From Litoribrevibacter euphylliae (GTDB lineage Bacteria; Pseudomonadota; Gammaproteobacteria; Pseudomonadales; Litoribrevibacteraceae), in assembly GCF_042646085.1 (NCBI RefSeq), contig NZ_JBHRSZ010000002.1, positions 496,001 through 560,000 of the forward strand: DNA of 64,000 nucleotides, read 5' to 3'. A model generated the notes under the pieces. It had not been told where the DNA came from. It made no database searches and saw nothing but the letters and a program-made list of their open reading frames with translations. Numbering within the stretch: position 1 is the first letter of the stretch; each line of letters opens with the position of its first letter. Positions 18,062-25,208 of this stretch are shown here, one piece after another. Made by a program: the position numbers and the translations under genes.

Positions 18062-19297
18062 TCACTGGCACACACAGTTTCTTCCTGATTCTTTTGCTCT
18101 GTACAAGGCCTTATCGGCGCTTTTGAGGACAACATTAGGATCTTTATCTTCTGACGTACGCTGTGCAACCCCGATACTGATGGTCACCGAGACCTGTTCC
18201 GTGTCATCTGACGATTGCTTTTTACGTTGTTTTTTTCCTTCGTCGTGATCTTTCGGACGATCTTGTCGACGGATTGTCATTTGATAGTTTTCTATGGCAG
18301 TTCGCACCGCTTCAAGATGCGCTAAGGTTTGTTCAACACTCTTTCCAGAAAATACAATAGTGAACTCTTCACCACCATAGCGGAAAGGCTTACCGCCCCC
18401 TGTCACTTCATTGATGCGGGCAGCCACCATTTTCAACACCTGATCCCCAATATCATGACCGTAGGTATCGTTGAATTTCTTGAAATGGTCCACATCCATC
18501 ATCGCAATGGTGTACTTACGACCTAGCCCCTGCATGGTTTCATTCAAAGCTCGACGACCAGGTAAACCAGTGAGTTCATCCAAGTACACCAATTGCCAAG
18601 ACTGCTGCATTAAATAAATAAGTAAAGACAGTACAGCCGCCAACAGCATTAAAGTAGATTCATAAGGCAGATGAAATCTAAGGTTCAGTACAAAACCAGC
18701 AACCACCAACACAGGCAGTACTTTCGGAAGCTTTAACCAATGAGCTAAAGCAATCGCAGCACTCAACGACAATACATACCCTATCCAAATAGCCACAGAA
18801 GACACCGACCAGGACACAGGCCACAACTGCAGTAACTGCTCTTTCAACCCGCCTTCAATCAAGATGCCGTAATACCAATCCGAATAGGATTCAATATCCA
18901 ACCAAGGCCATGCTAGTAGCGCAAGATACAGCCCAACTGTCAGAGCCTGACTAAGATGCACAACCGGCCGCGAAGGCATTAACGCGACAATTATTAAACT
19001 GATCGGAAACCACAACGCCAACCACACATACTGTGCTTGAACATCCAACTCGGTTGACGGAGCCTGAAGATAGGTTTGAATAAGATAGTACTGAATACCT
19101 AAAAGAATTGTCGTATGGGCGTAAAAAGGTCGATTGAAATGGACGGACATACCAAGGGTAATCATCAGCAGCCCGTACCCAGACCACTTAAGAAACTCAA
19201 ACCAGTCGGTAAGTAAGGCCGTCTGGGTCTCCGCCAACCACTGAGCCACACACAACAACAATAAACCAGGAAGGTAGGGTTTTAACTGACGGGTCAC
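18062..19297 (-). CDS. membrane-bound diguanylate cyclase (GGDEF)
   Basis: This is a 411-residue protein. About six or seven hydrophobic helices span residues 8-230 (an unassigned MASE-like sensor), followed directly by a GGDEF domain (about 235-405). Catalytic features are intact: DVDHFKKFNDTYGHDIGD and YGGEEF (308-312). The RxxD inhibitory site is absent (the five-residue offset reads GGGKPFRY). A highly charged insertion (KDHDEGKKQRKKQSSDD, about 350-366) interrupts the domain before the VSVTISIGVA strand. It should make c-di-GMP without product inhibition through the I-site. The gene stands alone; the 111-bp gap to the MCP start at 17950 holds no clear terminator. Confidence 0.9.
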   Translation of the reverse strand: MTRQLKPYLPGLLLLCVAQWLAETQTALLTDWFEFLKWSGYGLLMITLGMSVHFNRPFYAHTTILLGIQYYLIQTYLQAPSTELDVQAQYVWLALWFPISLIIVALMPSRPVVHLSQALTVGLYLALLAWPWLDIESYSDWYYGILIEGGLKEQLLQLWPVSWSVSSVAIWIGYVLSLSAAIALAHWLKLPKVLPVLVVAGFVLNLRFHLPYESTLMLLAAVLSLLIYLMQQSWQLVYLDELTGLPGRRALNETMQGLGRKYTIAMMDVDHFKKFNDTYGHDIGDQVLKMVAARINEVTGGGKPFRYGGEEFTIVFSGKSVEQTLAHLEAVRTAIENYQMTIRRQDRPKDHDEGKKQRKKQSSDDTEQVSVTISIGVAQRTSEDKDPNVVLKSADKALYRAKESGRNCVCQ

Positions 19298-19468
19298 AAA
19301 TAATCCTATTTAACTCTTTAACTTCCCTGAATGGGACAAACCTTCTGACATTGGCCCCCTACAATTTCTCATTACAGATCAATCTCACGACAATACAAAT
19401 AGCAATGAGCAGGTCTAGGAAGCTTTTCCACAATCTATTAGAATGCCCTTCGCCCGTTTCAATGGTCA

Positions 19469-19933
19469 ATGAAAATTATGCAACCAAATTTATCTCAACC
19501 GTATCCAATTCAAGCCATCGACCCAAGTGCCGGAATCATGCGCCGTTTAATTGCCATGGTCTATGACCTATTAGTCGTACTGGGCCTACTCTTTTTTGTT
19601 CTCGCAATTGTGACGGGAATCAATGGAATGGAAGCAGTCGAAGGTCCAGCATTTCAAAGTCTGATCTTTCTTGTGATCTTTGGTTTTTTTGCTATTTTTT
19701 GGACGTATGGTGGACAGACGGCGGGAATGAAAGCCTGGCGTTTAAGAGTGGAGACACTCGATGGTCGTCCTATTACCCTTCAACAATCCTTGGTTCGCTT
19801 TTTAGCAGCAATACTCTCAGCCGCATGTTTGGGACTTGGCTATGCCTGGTTATTCTTCGATAAAGACAAGGTAACTTGGCACGAGAAAATTTCAGGTACT
19901 CGTACTGTCGTGCTTCCTAAGCCAGAAAAATAA
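19469..19933 (+). CDS. RDD family membrane protein
   Basis: This is a 154-residue protein with three transmembrane helices (about 30-50, 65-85, 115-135). It carries the RDD pattern: an Arg in the first helix entry (GIMRRLIAMVYDLLVV, with the R...D arrangement) and a conserved loop GGQTAGMKAWRLRVETLDG. RDD proteins are small inner-membrane proteins of mostly unknown transport-related function. ATG 19478 is a possible alternative start. It converges on lptG with a 21-bp gap, which in many gammaproteobacteria is a common arrangement of this gene. Confidence 0.85.
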   Translation: MKIMQPNLSQPYPIQAIDPSAGIMRRLIAMVYDLLVVLGLLFFVLAIVTGINGMEAVEGPAFQSLIFLVIFGFFAIFWTYGGQTAGMKAWRLRVETLDGRPITLQQSLVRFLAAILSAACLGLGYAWLFFDKDKVTWHEKISGTRTVVLPKPEK

Positions 19934-19954
19934 TTTTTGAATCAGAGCTGGTCA

Positions 19955-21037
19955 TCAACCAGCTCGACGTATCATCACAAACCCAATCAAAGCACACAGC
20001 GCAATGGGCATCAGAGCCGCCAACCAAGGCTCAATCCCGAACACCGATGCCGCTGGCCCCATAAAATCCTGAAGATACTTGAAGGTTAATCCGGTAATAA
20101 TGCCGTAGAACAATCGTGTTCCCATCGCCACGGAACGTAACGGGCCAAACACGAATGAAATCCCAATCAGTACTAAAGCACCAATGGCTAAGGGTTGATA
20201 CAGCTTACGCCAGAAAGATAACTTGAATGGCCCTGCATCCAGCCCTTGCACATCCAAATAGCTCGACAAGGAATACAAATCCGTCATCGCCAGATAATCC
20301 GGCTTAAGCACAATGACTGACAATAAAGCGGGTTGCAAAGACACATCCCAAGTCTGCTCGGCAAACTGTTTTACCTGCGTTTTATCCTCAACAAACTCTG
20401 TACGCATCGTATCGTATAACACCCACTGTTCATCTTTGTATTCAGCAAGTTTTGAGTATTCCAGAGAACGTAATCGCTGTTGATCATCAAACTGATATCG
20501 AGTGACACCGTGCAAACGTCCTGACGGTTCAACCACCGCAAAATGAACAAACTCAGTGCTTTCCTTATGCCAAAAACCTTTGCCCTTACGAATCAGTTGC
20601 GCATCGCCATTGGCCATTTTTACCGCTTTACTGGTTTGTGCGTAAGATTCAGTAGCTGGCACCACTAACTGTCCTAACAAGAAGCCCACCAACATCAGCA
20701 AAAACGCCGCTTTCATGACCGCATAGACGATACGGTAGGTAGACATACCTGCCGCTCTGAGAATCACCAACTCACTGTTATTCGCAAGACGACCAATCCC
20801 CACCAAAGCGCCAATCATCGCCAACAAAGGCAGATATTCATAAAGACGACGCGGTATCGTCATTAACATAAAAAGGAAGGCATCCAACATCTGATACTGA
20901 TTTCGGGTGTCATCCAGTTCAGATAAGAAAGAAAACAACAGATCCAGCCCGAGGATAATCAAGGCTAATGCCGCAAATGAGGTAAACACGACTTTAGCAA
21001 TGTATTTCTCAACCGTGTTCATGCCTGGAATGTTCAT
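19955..21037 (-). CDS. lptG: LPS export system permease LptG
   Basis: This is a protein of 360 residues with TM helices near both ends (N-terminal VEKYIAKVVFTSFAALALII and C-terminal PLAIGALVLIGISFVFGP) and a periplasmic jellyroll domain between about 125 and 265. With LptF and LptB2 it extracts lipopolysaccharide from the inner membrane and passes it to LptC and LptA. It begins where lptF ends: the lptF TGA shares its last base with this ATG (TGATG), so translation is probably coupled. A GTG three bases earlier is also in frame. A hairpin (GAGCTGGT/ACCAGCTC, 19945-19965) holds the lptG stop codon in its loop and is followed on the minus strand by a T-rich tract, so it may be the terminator. 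Confidence 0.95.
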   Translation of the reverse strand: MNIPGMNTVEKYIAKVVFTSFAALALIILGLDLLFSFLSELDDTRNQYQMLDAFLFMLMTIPRRLYEYLPLLAMIGALVGIGRLANNSELVILRAAGMSTYRIVYAVMKAAFLLMLVGFLLGQLVVPATESYAQTSKAVKMANGDAQLIRKGKGFWHKESTEFVHFAVVEPSGRLHGVTRYQFDDQQRLRSLEYSKLAEYKDEQWVLYDTMRTEFVEDKTQVKQFAEQTWDVSLQPALLSVIVLKPDYLAMTDLYSLSSYLDVQGLDAGPFKLSFWRKLYQPLAIGALVLIGISFVFGPLRSVAMGTRLFYGIITGLTFKYLQDFMGPAASVFGIEPWLAALMPIALCALIGFVMIRRAG

Positions 21038-22158
21038 CACGCCACGCCTCCTTTTGATGCATCAACGGAGGAAGATGGGCCTGATCCGGCCATGATTTTC
21101 TTATCTTTCCACAGTTGTCGATTCAAAAAGGCGGCAATGGCGATAAAGAATAAGTGCACAGACCACATTACAATCGGATGAATTTTTTCCTTCTCGATAT
21201 TGTCACGAGACCAGATCATTAGCCCGGCATAGGCAAGAATGATAATGATTGCAGGCACAAACCGCTTCACCTGACCGTCCCGCGGATTAATCTCGCTCAG
21301 TGGCACTGCCAAAAGTGCCAATACTGGCAACATAAACGGCAGGGCCAAACGCCAGTGCAAGAAGGCTCTGGCTTCCGAATCATCATGCCCCCAAAGCTCT
21401 GGGACATTCATGCCTTCGATATCTTTTCGTTGAACTACAACGGATCTAGGTAAGCGAACATGTAACTCTTCAAAATCCACAACATCGGCTTCTAGTTGCC
21501 CTGGCACTAACATCACTCGCTGACCATTTTGCAATACCAGTAAACGTTCCCCGTCCTGACCGGTTACTTGATGACCACTTTCAGCCATGATCACATCTCG
21601 CATGTCCTCTTGCCCAGGAACAGAACGGCTGGCAAAAATATTGAACATCTTGGACTTATCGTCTGTCATGTCTCCCGCATACACCACCACGCCCGACTTC
21701 TTAATCACACTGAACGAACGTTCAGAAATAAAATCCAGCACATGCATAGACTTCTGCTTGTCCTTAATGTTTTGGACTTCACGCTCGCCCCAGGCGGTTA
21801 ACCCCAATGTCATACTCGCCACCATCGCAAAGGCCACAACGGAAACACCCAATGTGTACCTCAATAAATGCTGTCGACTCATGCCACATGAAGAGAGTAC
21901 GGCCATTTCTGAATCAAGATACATTCGGCCATAAGCCAACAACAAGCTGAGGAAAAATGCCAAAGGAACAATAAGTTCAAGGAACCCAGGAATCCGATAA
22001 CCTATAAAGAGTAAAAGAAACTCGGGAGCTAGTGTGCCCTCGGCAATATAACGGAAATACTTAACTAAACGCGCACTCACGATAATCATCAAAAGAATAC
22101 TGATGATCGCCATCATATTTACCAATACTTGGCGTGCGAGATATTTGAAAATAATCAA
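21037..22158 (-). CDS. lptF: LPS export system permease LptF
   Basis: This is a 373-residue inner-membrane permease. Its features include FKYLARQVLVNMMAI at the start, the RIPGFLELIVPLAFFLSLLL segment, SEMAVLSSCGMS, a periplasmic domain (about 130-265) and C-terminal TM helices. It partners LptG in the LptB2FG transporter. The reading frame starts with TTG at 22158, preceded by AAGGG at a good distance; no in-frame ATG precedes the first TM helix, so a TTG start is likely. It diverges from pepA, the standard gammaproteobacterial arrangement. Confidence 0.95.
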   Translation of the reverse strand: MIIFKYLARQVLVNMMAIISILLMIIVSARLVKYFRYIAEGTLAPEFLLLFIGYRIPGFLELIVPLAFFLSLLLAYGRMYLDSEMAVLSSCGMSRQHLLRYTLGVSVVAFAMVASMTLGLTAWGEREVQNIKDKQKSMHVLDFISERSFSVIKKSGVVVYAGDMTDDKSKMFNIFASRSVPGQEDMRDVIMAESGHQVTGQDGERLLVLQNGQRVMLVPGQLEADVVDFEELHVRLPRSVVVQRKDIEGMNVPELWGHDDSEARAFLHWRLALPFMLPVLALLAVPLSEINPRDGQVKRFVPAIIIILAYAGLMIWSRDNIEKEKIHPIVMWSVHLFFIAIAAFLNRQLWKDKKIMAGSGPSSSVDASKGGVA

Positions 22159-22275
22159 AGCTGACCCTTAACCCTTCAATATTGACACTGGAAGTCCTGA
22201 CATTTGAGGGATACACTAATTCAATTAATAAAATTGAGAATCAATTGTCTTAACGAGCTGATGTTAGAATGACTC

Positions 22276-22315
22276 ATTAGTTGGTAGAACAACAAATTAG
22301 TTAGTACAACAAATC
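22276..22315. repeat. imperfect 20-bp tandem direct repeat upstream of pepA
   Basis: ATTAGTTGGTAGAACAACAA (22276-22295) is followed directly by ATTAGTTAGTACAACAAATC (22296-22315), 16 of 20 positions matching. It lies in the divergent lptF/pepA control region, so it may be a tandem binding site. No known motif was recognised. Confidence 0.55.
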
Positions 22316-22395
22316 AGCCCTCAGGTTCCGAAACCTGATATCACGAAACGGGCAATTATCCACCATTATTTCTATAAAGTCTTGCGGAGCATCTA

Positions 22396-23862
22396 ATGAA
22401 TTTTGTACTGGACAGCGGAGATATTCTATCCAGCTCATCAAACTGCCTAGTTATTGGTATTCAACAAGAAAATGAACTGACAGGTTCAGCAAAAAAAGCA
22501 GATGAACAAACACAAGGCCTGATCAGTGAGATCATCGCCTCCGAAGACTTCAAAGGCCAAAAAGGCGAGAAATACACCTTATTTAGCCCAGCAGGCTTTG
22601 CAGGTAAACGCCTTATTCTAATTGGCCTTGGTAAAGACGCCCTAACCGAATCAAGTTTCATTGCAGCGGCCAATGCCACAGCAGAAGCCATTAAATCAAC
22701 GGCAACTGATTCAGCCGCACTTTTCATTGCCGAAGCGGACGTTAATAACCGCGATAACAACTGGAAAGTTGAGCAATTGGTGTTGGCCATTGAATCCGCC
22801 GCCTATGTATTTGATGAACTTAAGAGCGAAAAAGCACCGACATCAAAACTTGAAAGTGTAAGCATTCAGGCAGAAGGTGCCGATGACGCAGCAATCATCA
22901 AAGCACAAGCCACTGCGAAAGGCATGGCGCTTACCAAAACTTTGGGCAACCTACCTGGCAACGTCTGTACGCCAACTTACTTAGCAGACAAAGCATTCGA
23001 ATTGGCAAAAAGCTGTGACAAGTTAAGCGTCACTGTTCTAGATGAAAAAGAAATGTCTGAGCTGGGCATGGGTTCTCTGCTTTCTGTCAGTCGTGGCAGT
23101 GAAGAGCCAGCCAAACTGATCGTAATGGAATACAAAGGCGCAGGTGACGAACAGCCAAACGTTCTGGTTGGTAAAGGCATCACCTTTGATACGGGTGGCA
23201 TCAGCCTAAAACCTGGCGCTGGCATGGACGAAATGAAGTGGGATATGTGTGGTGCTGGCAGTGTCTTTGGTGCCATGCAAGCCATCATCGAAATCCAGCC
23301 TCAAGCAAACATCATTGGTGTTGTCGCTGCTGCTGAAAATATGCCAAGCGGCAAAGCAACAAAACCTGGCGACATCGTAACGACTATGTCAGGAACAACT
23401 GTTGAAATTCTTAATACAGATGCGGAAGGTCGTTTGGTTCTTTGTGACGCCTTAACGTTCGTTGAGAAATTCAATCCAAAATCCGTGATCGACATAGCCA
23501 CATTGACTGGCGCTTGTGTTGTAGCGCTAGGTCATCATCCATCCGCTGTTTACTCTAACGATGAATCACTTAGCTTAGCGATTGTTAATTCTGGTGTATC
23601 CAGCTGGGATCGCGTATGGCCAATGCCGCTATGGGAAGAGTATCAGGAAGAATTGGATTCGAACTTCGCCGACATGGCCAACATTGGTAGTCGTTGGGGT
23701 GGTAGTATCACGGCAGCGTGTTTCCTTTCCCGTTTCACTAAGAAATACAAGTGGGCACACCTAGACATCGCCGGAACAGCATGGACAAGTGGTGGCAAGA
23801 AAAAAGGCAGCACAGGTCGTCCAGTTCCTCTGCTTGTGAACTACTTGCTTAACAACATCTAA
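22396..23862 (+). CDS. pepA: leucyl aminopeptidase (M17)
   Basis: This is a 488-residue M17 cytosolic aminopeptidase. The variable N-terminal domain spans about 1-165 and the catalytic domain the rest. Metal and active-site motifs are seen in VGKGITFDTGGISLKPG, MKWDMCGAGSV and NTDAEGRLVLCDAL, with WDRVWPMPLWEEY towards the end. It removes N-terminal residues from peptides as a hexamer with two metals per subunit; in E. coli PepA also binds DNA (Xer recombination, carAB control). ATG 22396 has GGAG upstream. It is followed by holC, a conserved order (pepA-holC-valS). Confidence 0.97.
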   Translation: MNFVLDSGDILSSSSNCLVIGIQQENELTGSAKKADEQTQGLISEIIASEDFKGQKGEKYTLFSPAGFAGKRLILIGLGKDALTESSFIAAANATAEAIKSTATDSAALFIAEADVNNRDNNWKVEQLVLAIESAAYVFDELKSEKAPTSKLESVSIQAEGADDAAIIKAQATAKGMALTKTLGNLPGNVCTPTYLADKAFELAKSCDKLSVTVLDEKEMSELGMGSLLSVSRGSEEPAKLIVMEYKGAGDEQPNVLVGKGITFDTGGISLKPGAGMDEMKWDMCGAGSVFGAMQAIIEIQPQANIIGVVAAAENMPSGKATKPGDIVTTMSGTTVEILNTDAEGRLVLCDALTFVEKFNPKSVIDIATLTGACVVALGHHPSAVYSNDESLSLAIVNSGVSSWDRVWPMPLWEEYQEELDSNFADMANIGSRWGGSITAACFLSRFTKKYKWAHLDIAGTAWTSGGKKKGSTGRPVPLLVNYLLNNI

Positions 23863-23881
23863 TCCTCTTTTTTGCCATCTA

Positions 23882-23906
23882 CCCTAGCCCTCTTTCAGGG
23901 CTAGGG
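23882..23906 (+). other. strong hairpin between pepA and holC
   Basis: CCCTAGCCCT pairs exactly with AGGGCTAGGG around a CTTTC loop. No T-run follows, only ATATTAAG, so it is not a standard terminator. It may stabilise the pepA transcript end or attenuate read-through into holC, whose ATG is 14 bp further on. Confidence 0.6.
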
Positions 23907-23920
23907 ATATTAAGATCACT

Positions 23921-24346
23921 ATGACCCGCATTGACTTTTACATCATCCCTCAAGATCAGCTTGAGCATATCTATAGCTTTACCTGTCGTTTGGCAGAGAA
24001 GGCTTATCAACATGACCATAAAATCACGATCAAGGTGAACACCGAAGACGAAGCTCAAACTCTGGATGATTTACTTTGGAGTTATAAACCAGAGAGTTTT
24101 CTACCTCACGCAAAACAAAGCGACTCTGAAGAAGCGCCAATCCGAATCGTTTGGGATGACTTGGGCAGTGACTATGAAGTATTGATAAACCTATCAGACG
24201 AAGTACCATTAGAGTTTACCCGCTTCCAGCGAGTAACCCAGATTGCTTCGCAACACCCGGAACAAAGAGCAATCAGTCGAGAGCATTACAAGTTTTACAA
24301 GGAACGTGGTTACCCACTCCACAACCACGACCTAAGAAAACGCTAA
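23921..24346 (+). CDS. holC: DNA polymerase III chi subunit
   Basis: This is a 141-residue protein matching HolC/chi: TRIDFYII at the start, LAEKAYQHDHKITIKVNTED, the LDDLLWSYKPESFLPHA segment and C-terminal HYKFYKERGYPLHNHDLRK. Chi joins the clamp loader (with psi) to SSB during lagging-strand synthesis. It sits between pepA and valS with one extra gene after it, the order usual in Pseudomonas and relatives. Confidence 0.93.
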   Translation: MTRIDFYIIPQDQLEHIYSFTCRLAEKAYQHDHKITIKVNTEDEAQTLDDLLWSYKPESFLPHAKQSDSEEAPIRIVWDDLGSDYEVLINLSDEVPLEFTRFQRVTQIASQHPEQRAISREHYKFYKERGYPLHNHDLRKR

Positions 24347-24388
24347 ACACAGAACGAATACTGACTTAAGACAGTACAAGGCCATACG

Positions 24389-25045
24389 ATGAGCACCTCC
24401 GGTAAAGGCAAAAAAGATCTGCTTGGCGACCTTGAGAACATCAAAGATTTACTCGGTGATACCTCAATTGATAGCACCCCAAGTACTTCAAATCAGGAAT
24501 CCTCAGACAATTTAGATGAGATTCCTTTGCTTTCGGATGTCGTCCCTCAAGATAAATCAGAGAAAAAGAGTTCATCACCTTCAAGCGCCACAGCAAACCG
24601 TCCTACAAACTCAAACCTTGCTACCAACGCTTCCGAGAAGCAATCTACATCCGAGGCAGCAGAAAATAACACGATTAAAAGTAACCCCTTTATTCCCTAT
24701 GAGGCCATCAACAGACTGAAAGAAGAACGACAAACCATGAAAAACTTTGCTGCGGAAGTCATGAAGGCCGCTCAGCAAGGGATTTCAAAAAACGAATTGG
24801 ATCAATTCGATCTGTTTAAATATTCCCGTTCAACTAAACGAGAAATCCCGCCTACCTCTGAAGTTTCAAAAAAAGAAGCACCCTCGCAGACGGATACGAA
24901 GCAACCCGCCCCCCCTTCAGAAATGGAAATTGAGGTCATCATAAATCAGGTCATCGAAGACTATCGCCCAGTATTGGAAGAAGCCATGCGCGATGCTCTT
25001 TTAGCCTTTTATAAGAACGAGTCAGAAAAAAATTCACCACAATAA
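24389..25045 (+). CDS. conserved hypothetical protein of the holC-valS locus
   Basis: This is a 218-residue acidic, low-complexity protein. Residues 1-35 repeat a DLLGDLENIKDLLGD pattern. Residues 35-95 are Ser/Thr/Asn-rich and probably disordered. Residues about 100-150 are charged helix (RLKEERQTMKNFAAEVMKAA), and the C-terminus ends in a conserved amphipathic helix pair (IEVIINQVIEDYRPVLEEAM). There is no membrane segment or catalytic motif. Proteins of this kind commonly sit between holC and valS in pseudomonads and marine relatives. I know of no function; short helices flanking a disordered linker suggest a protein-binding adaptor. Confidence 0.75.
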   Translation: MSTSGKGKKDLLGDLENIKDLLGDTSIDSTPSTSNQESSDNLDEIPLLSDVVPQDKSEKKSSSPSSATANRPTNSNLATNASEKQSTSEAAENNTIKSNPFIPYEAINRLKEERQTMKNFAAEVMKAAQQGISKNELDQFDLFKYSRSTKREIPPTSEVSKKEAPSQTDTKQPAPPSEMEIEVIINQVIEDYRPVLEEAMRDALLAFYKNESEKNSPQ

Positions 25046-25208
25046 GACCCATTCAATGGTCTGACAATCAAATGCGACACCGGCAAGCTGAAAAAACTGA
25101 CCTCTGAGCCACATTTCACCATGGCAGACAACGCGCGTCCCAGATATAATACGTAGCATTTTTCTGCGCATTTATTTTGCACTCATAGCATACGACGTTT
25201 CGGATATT

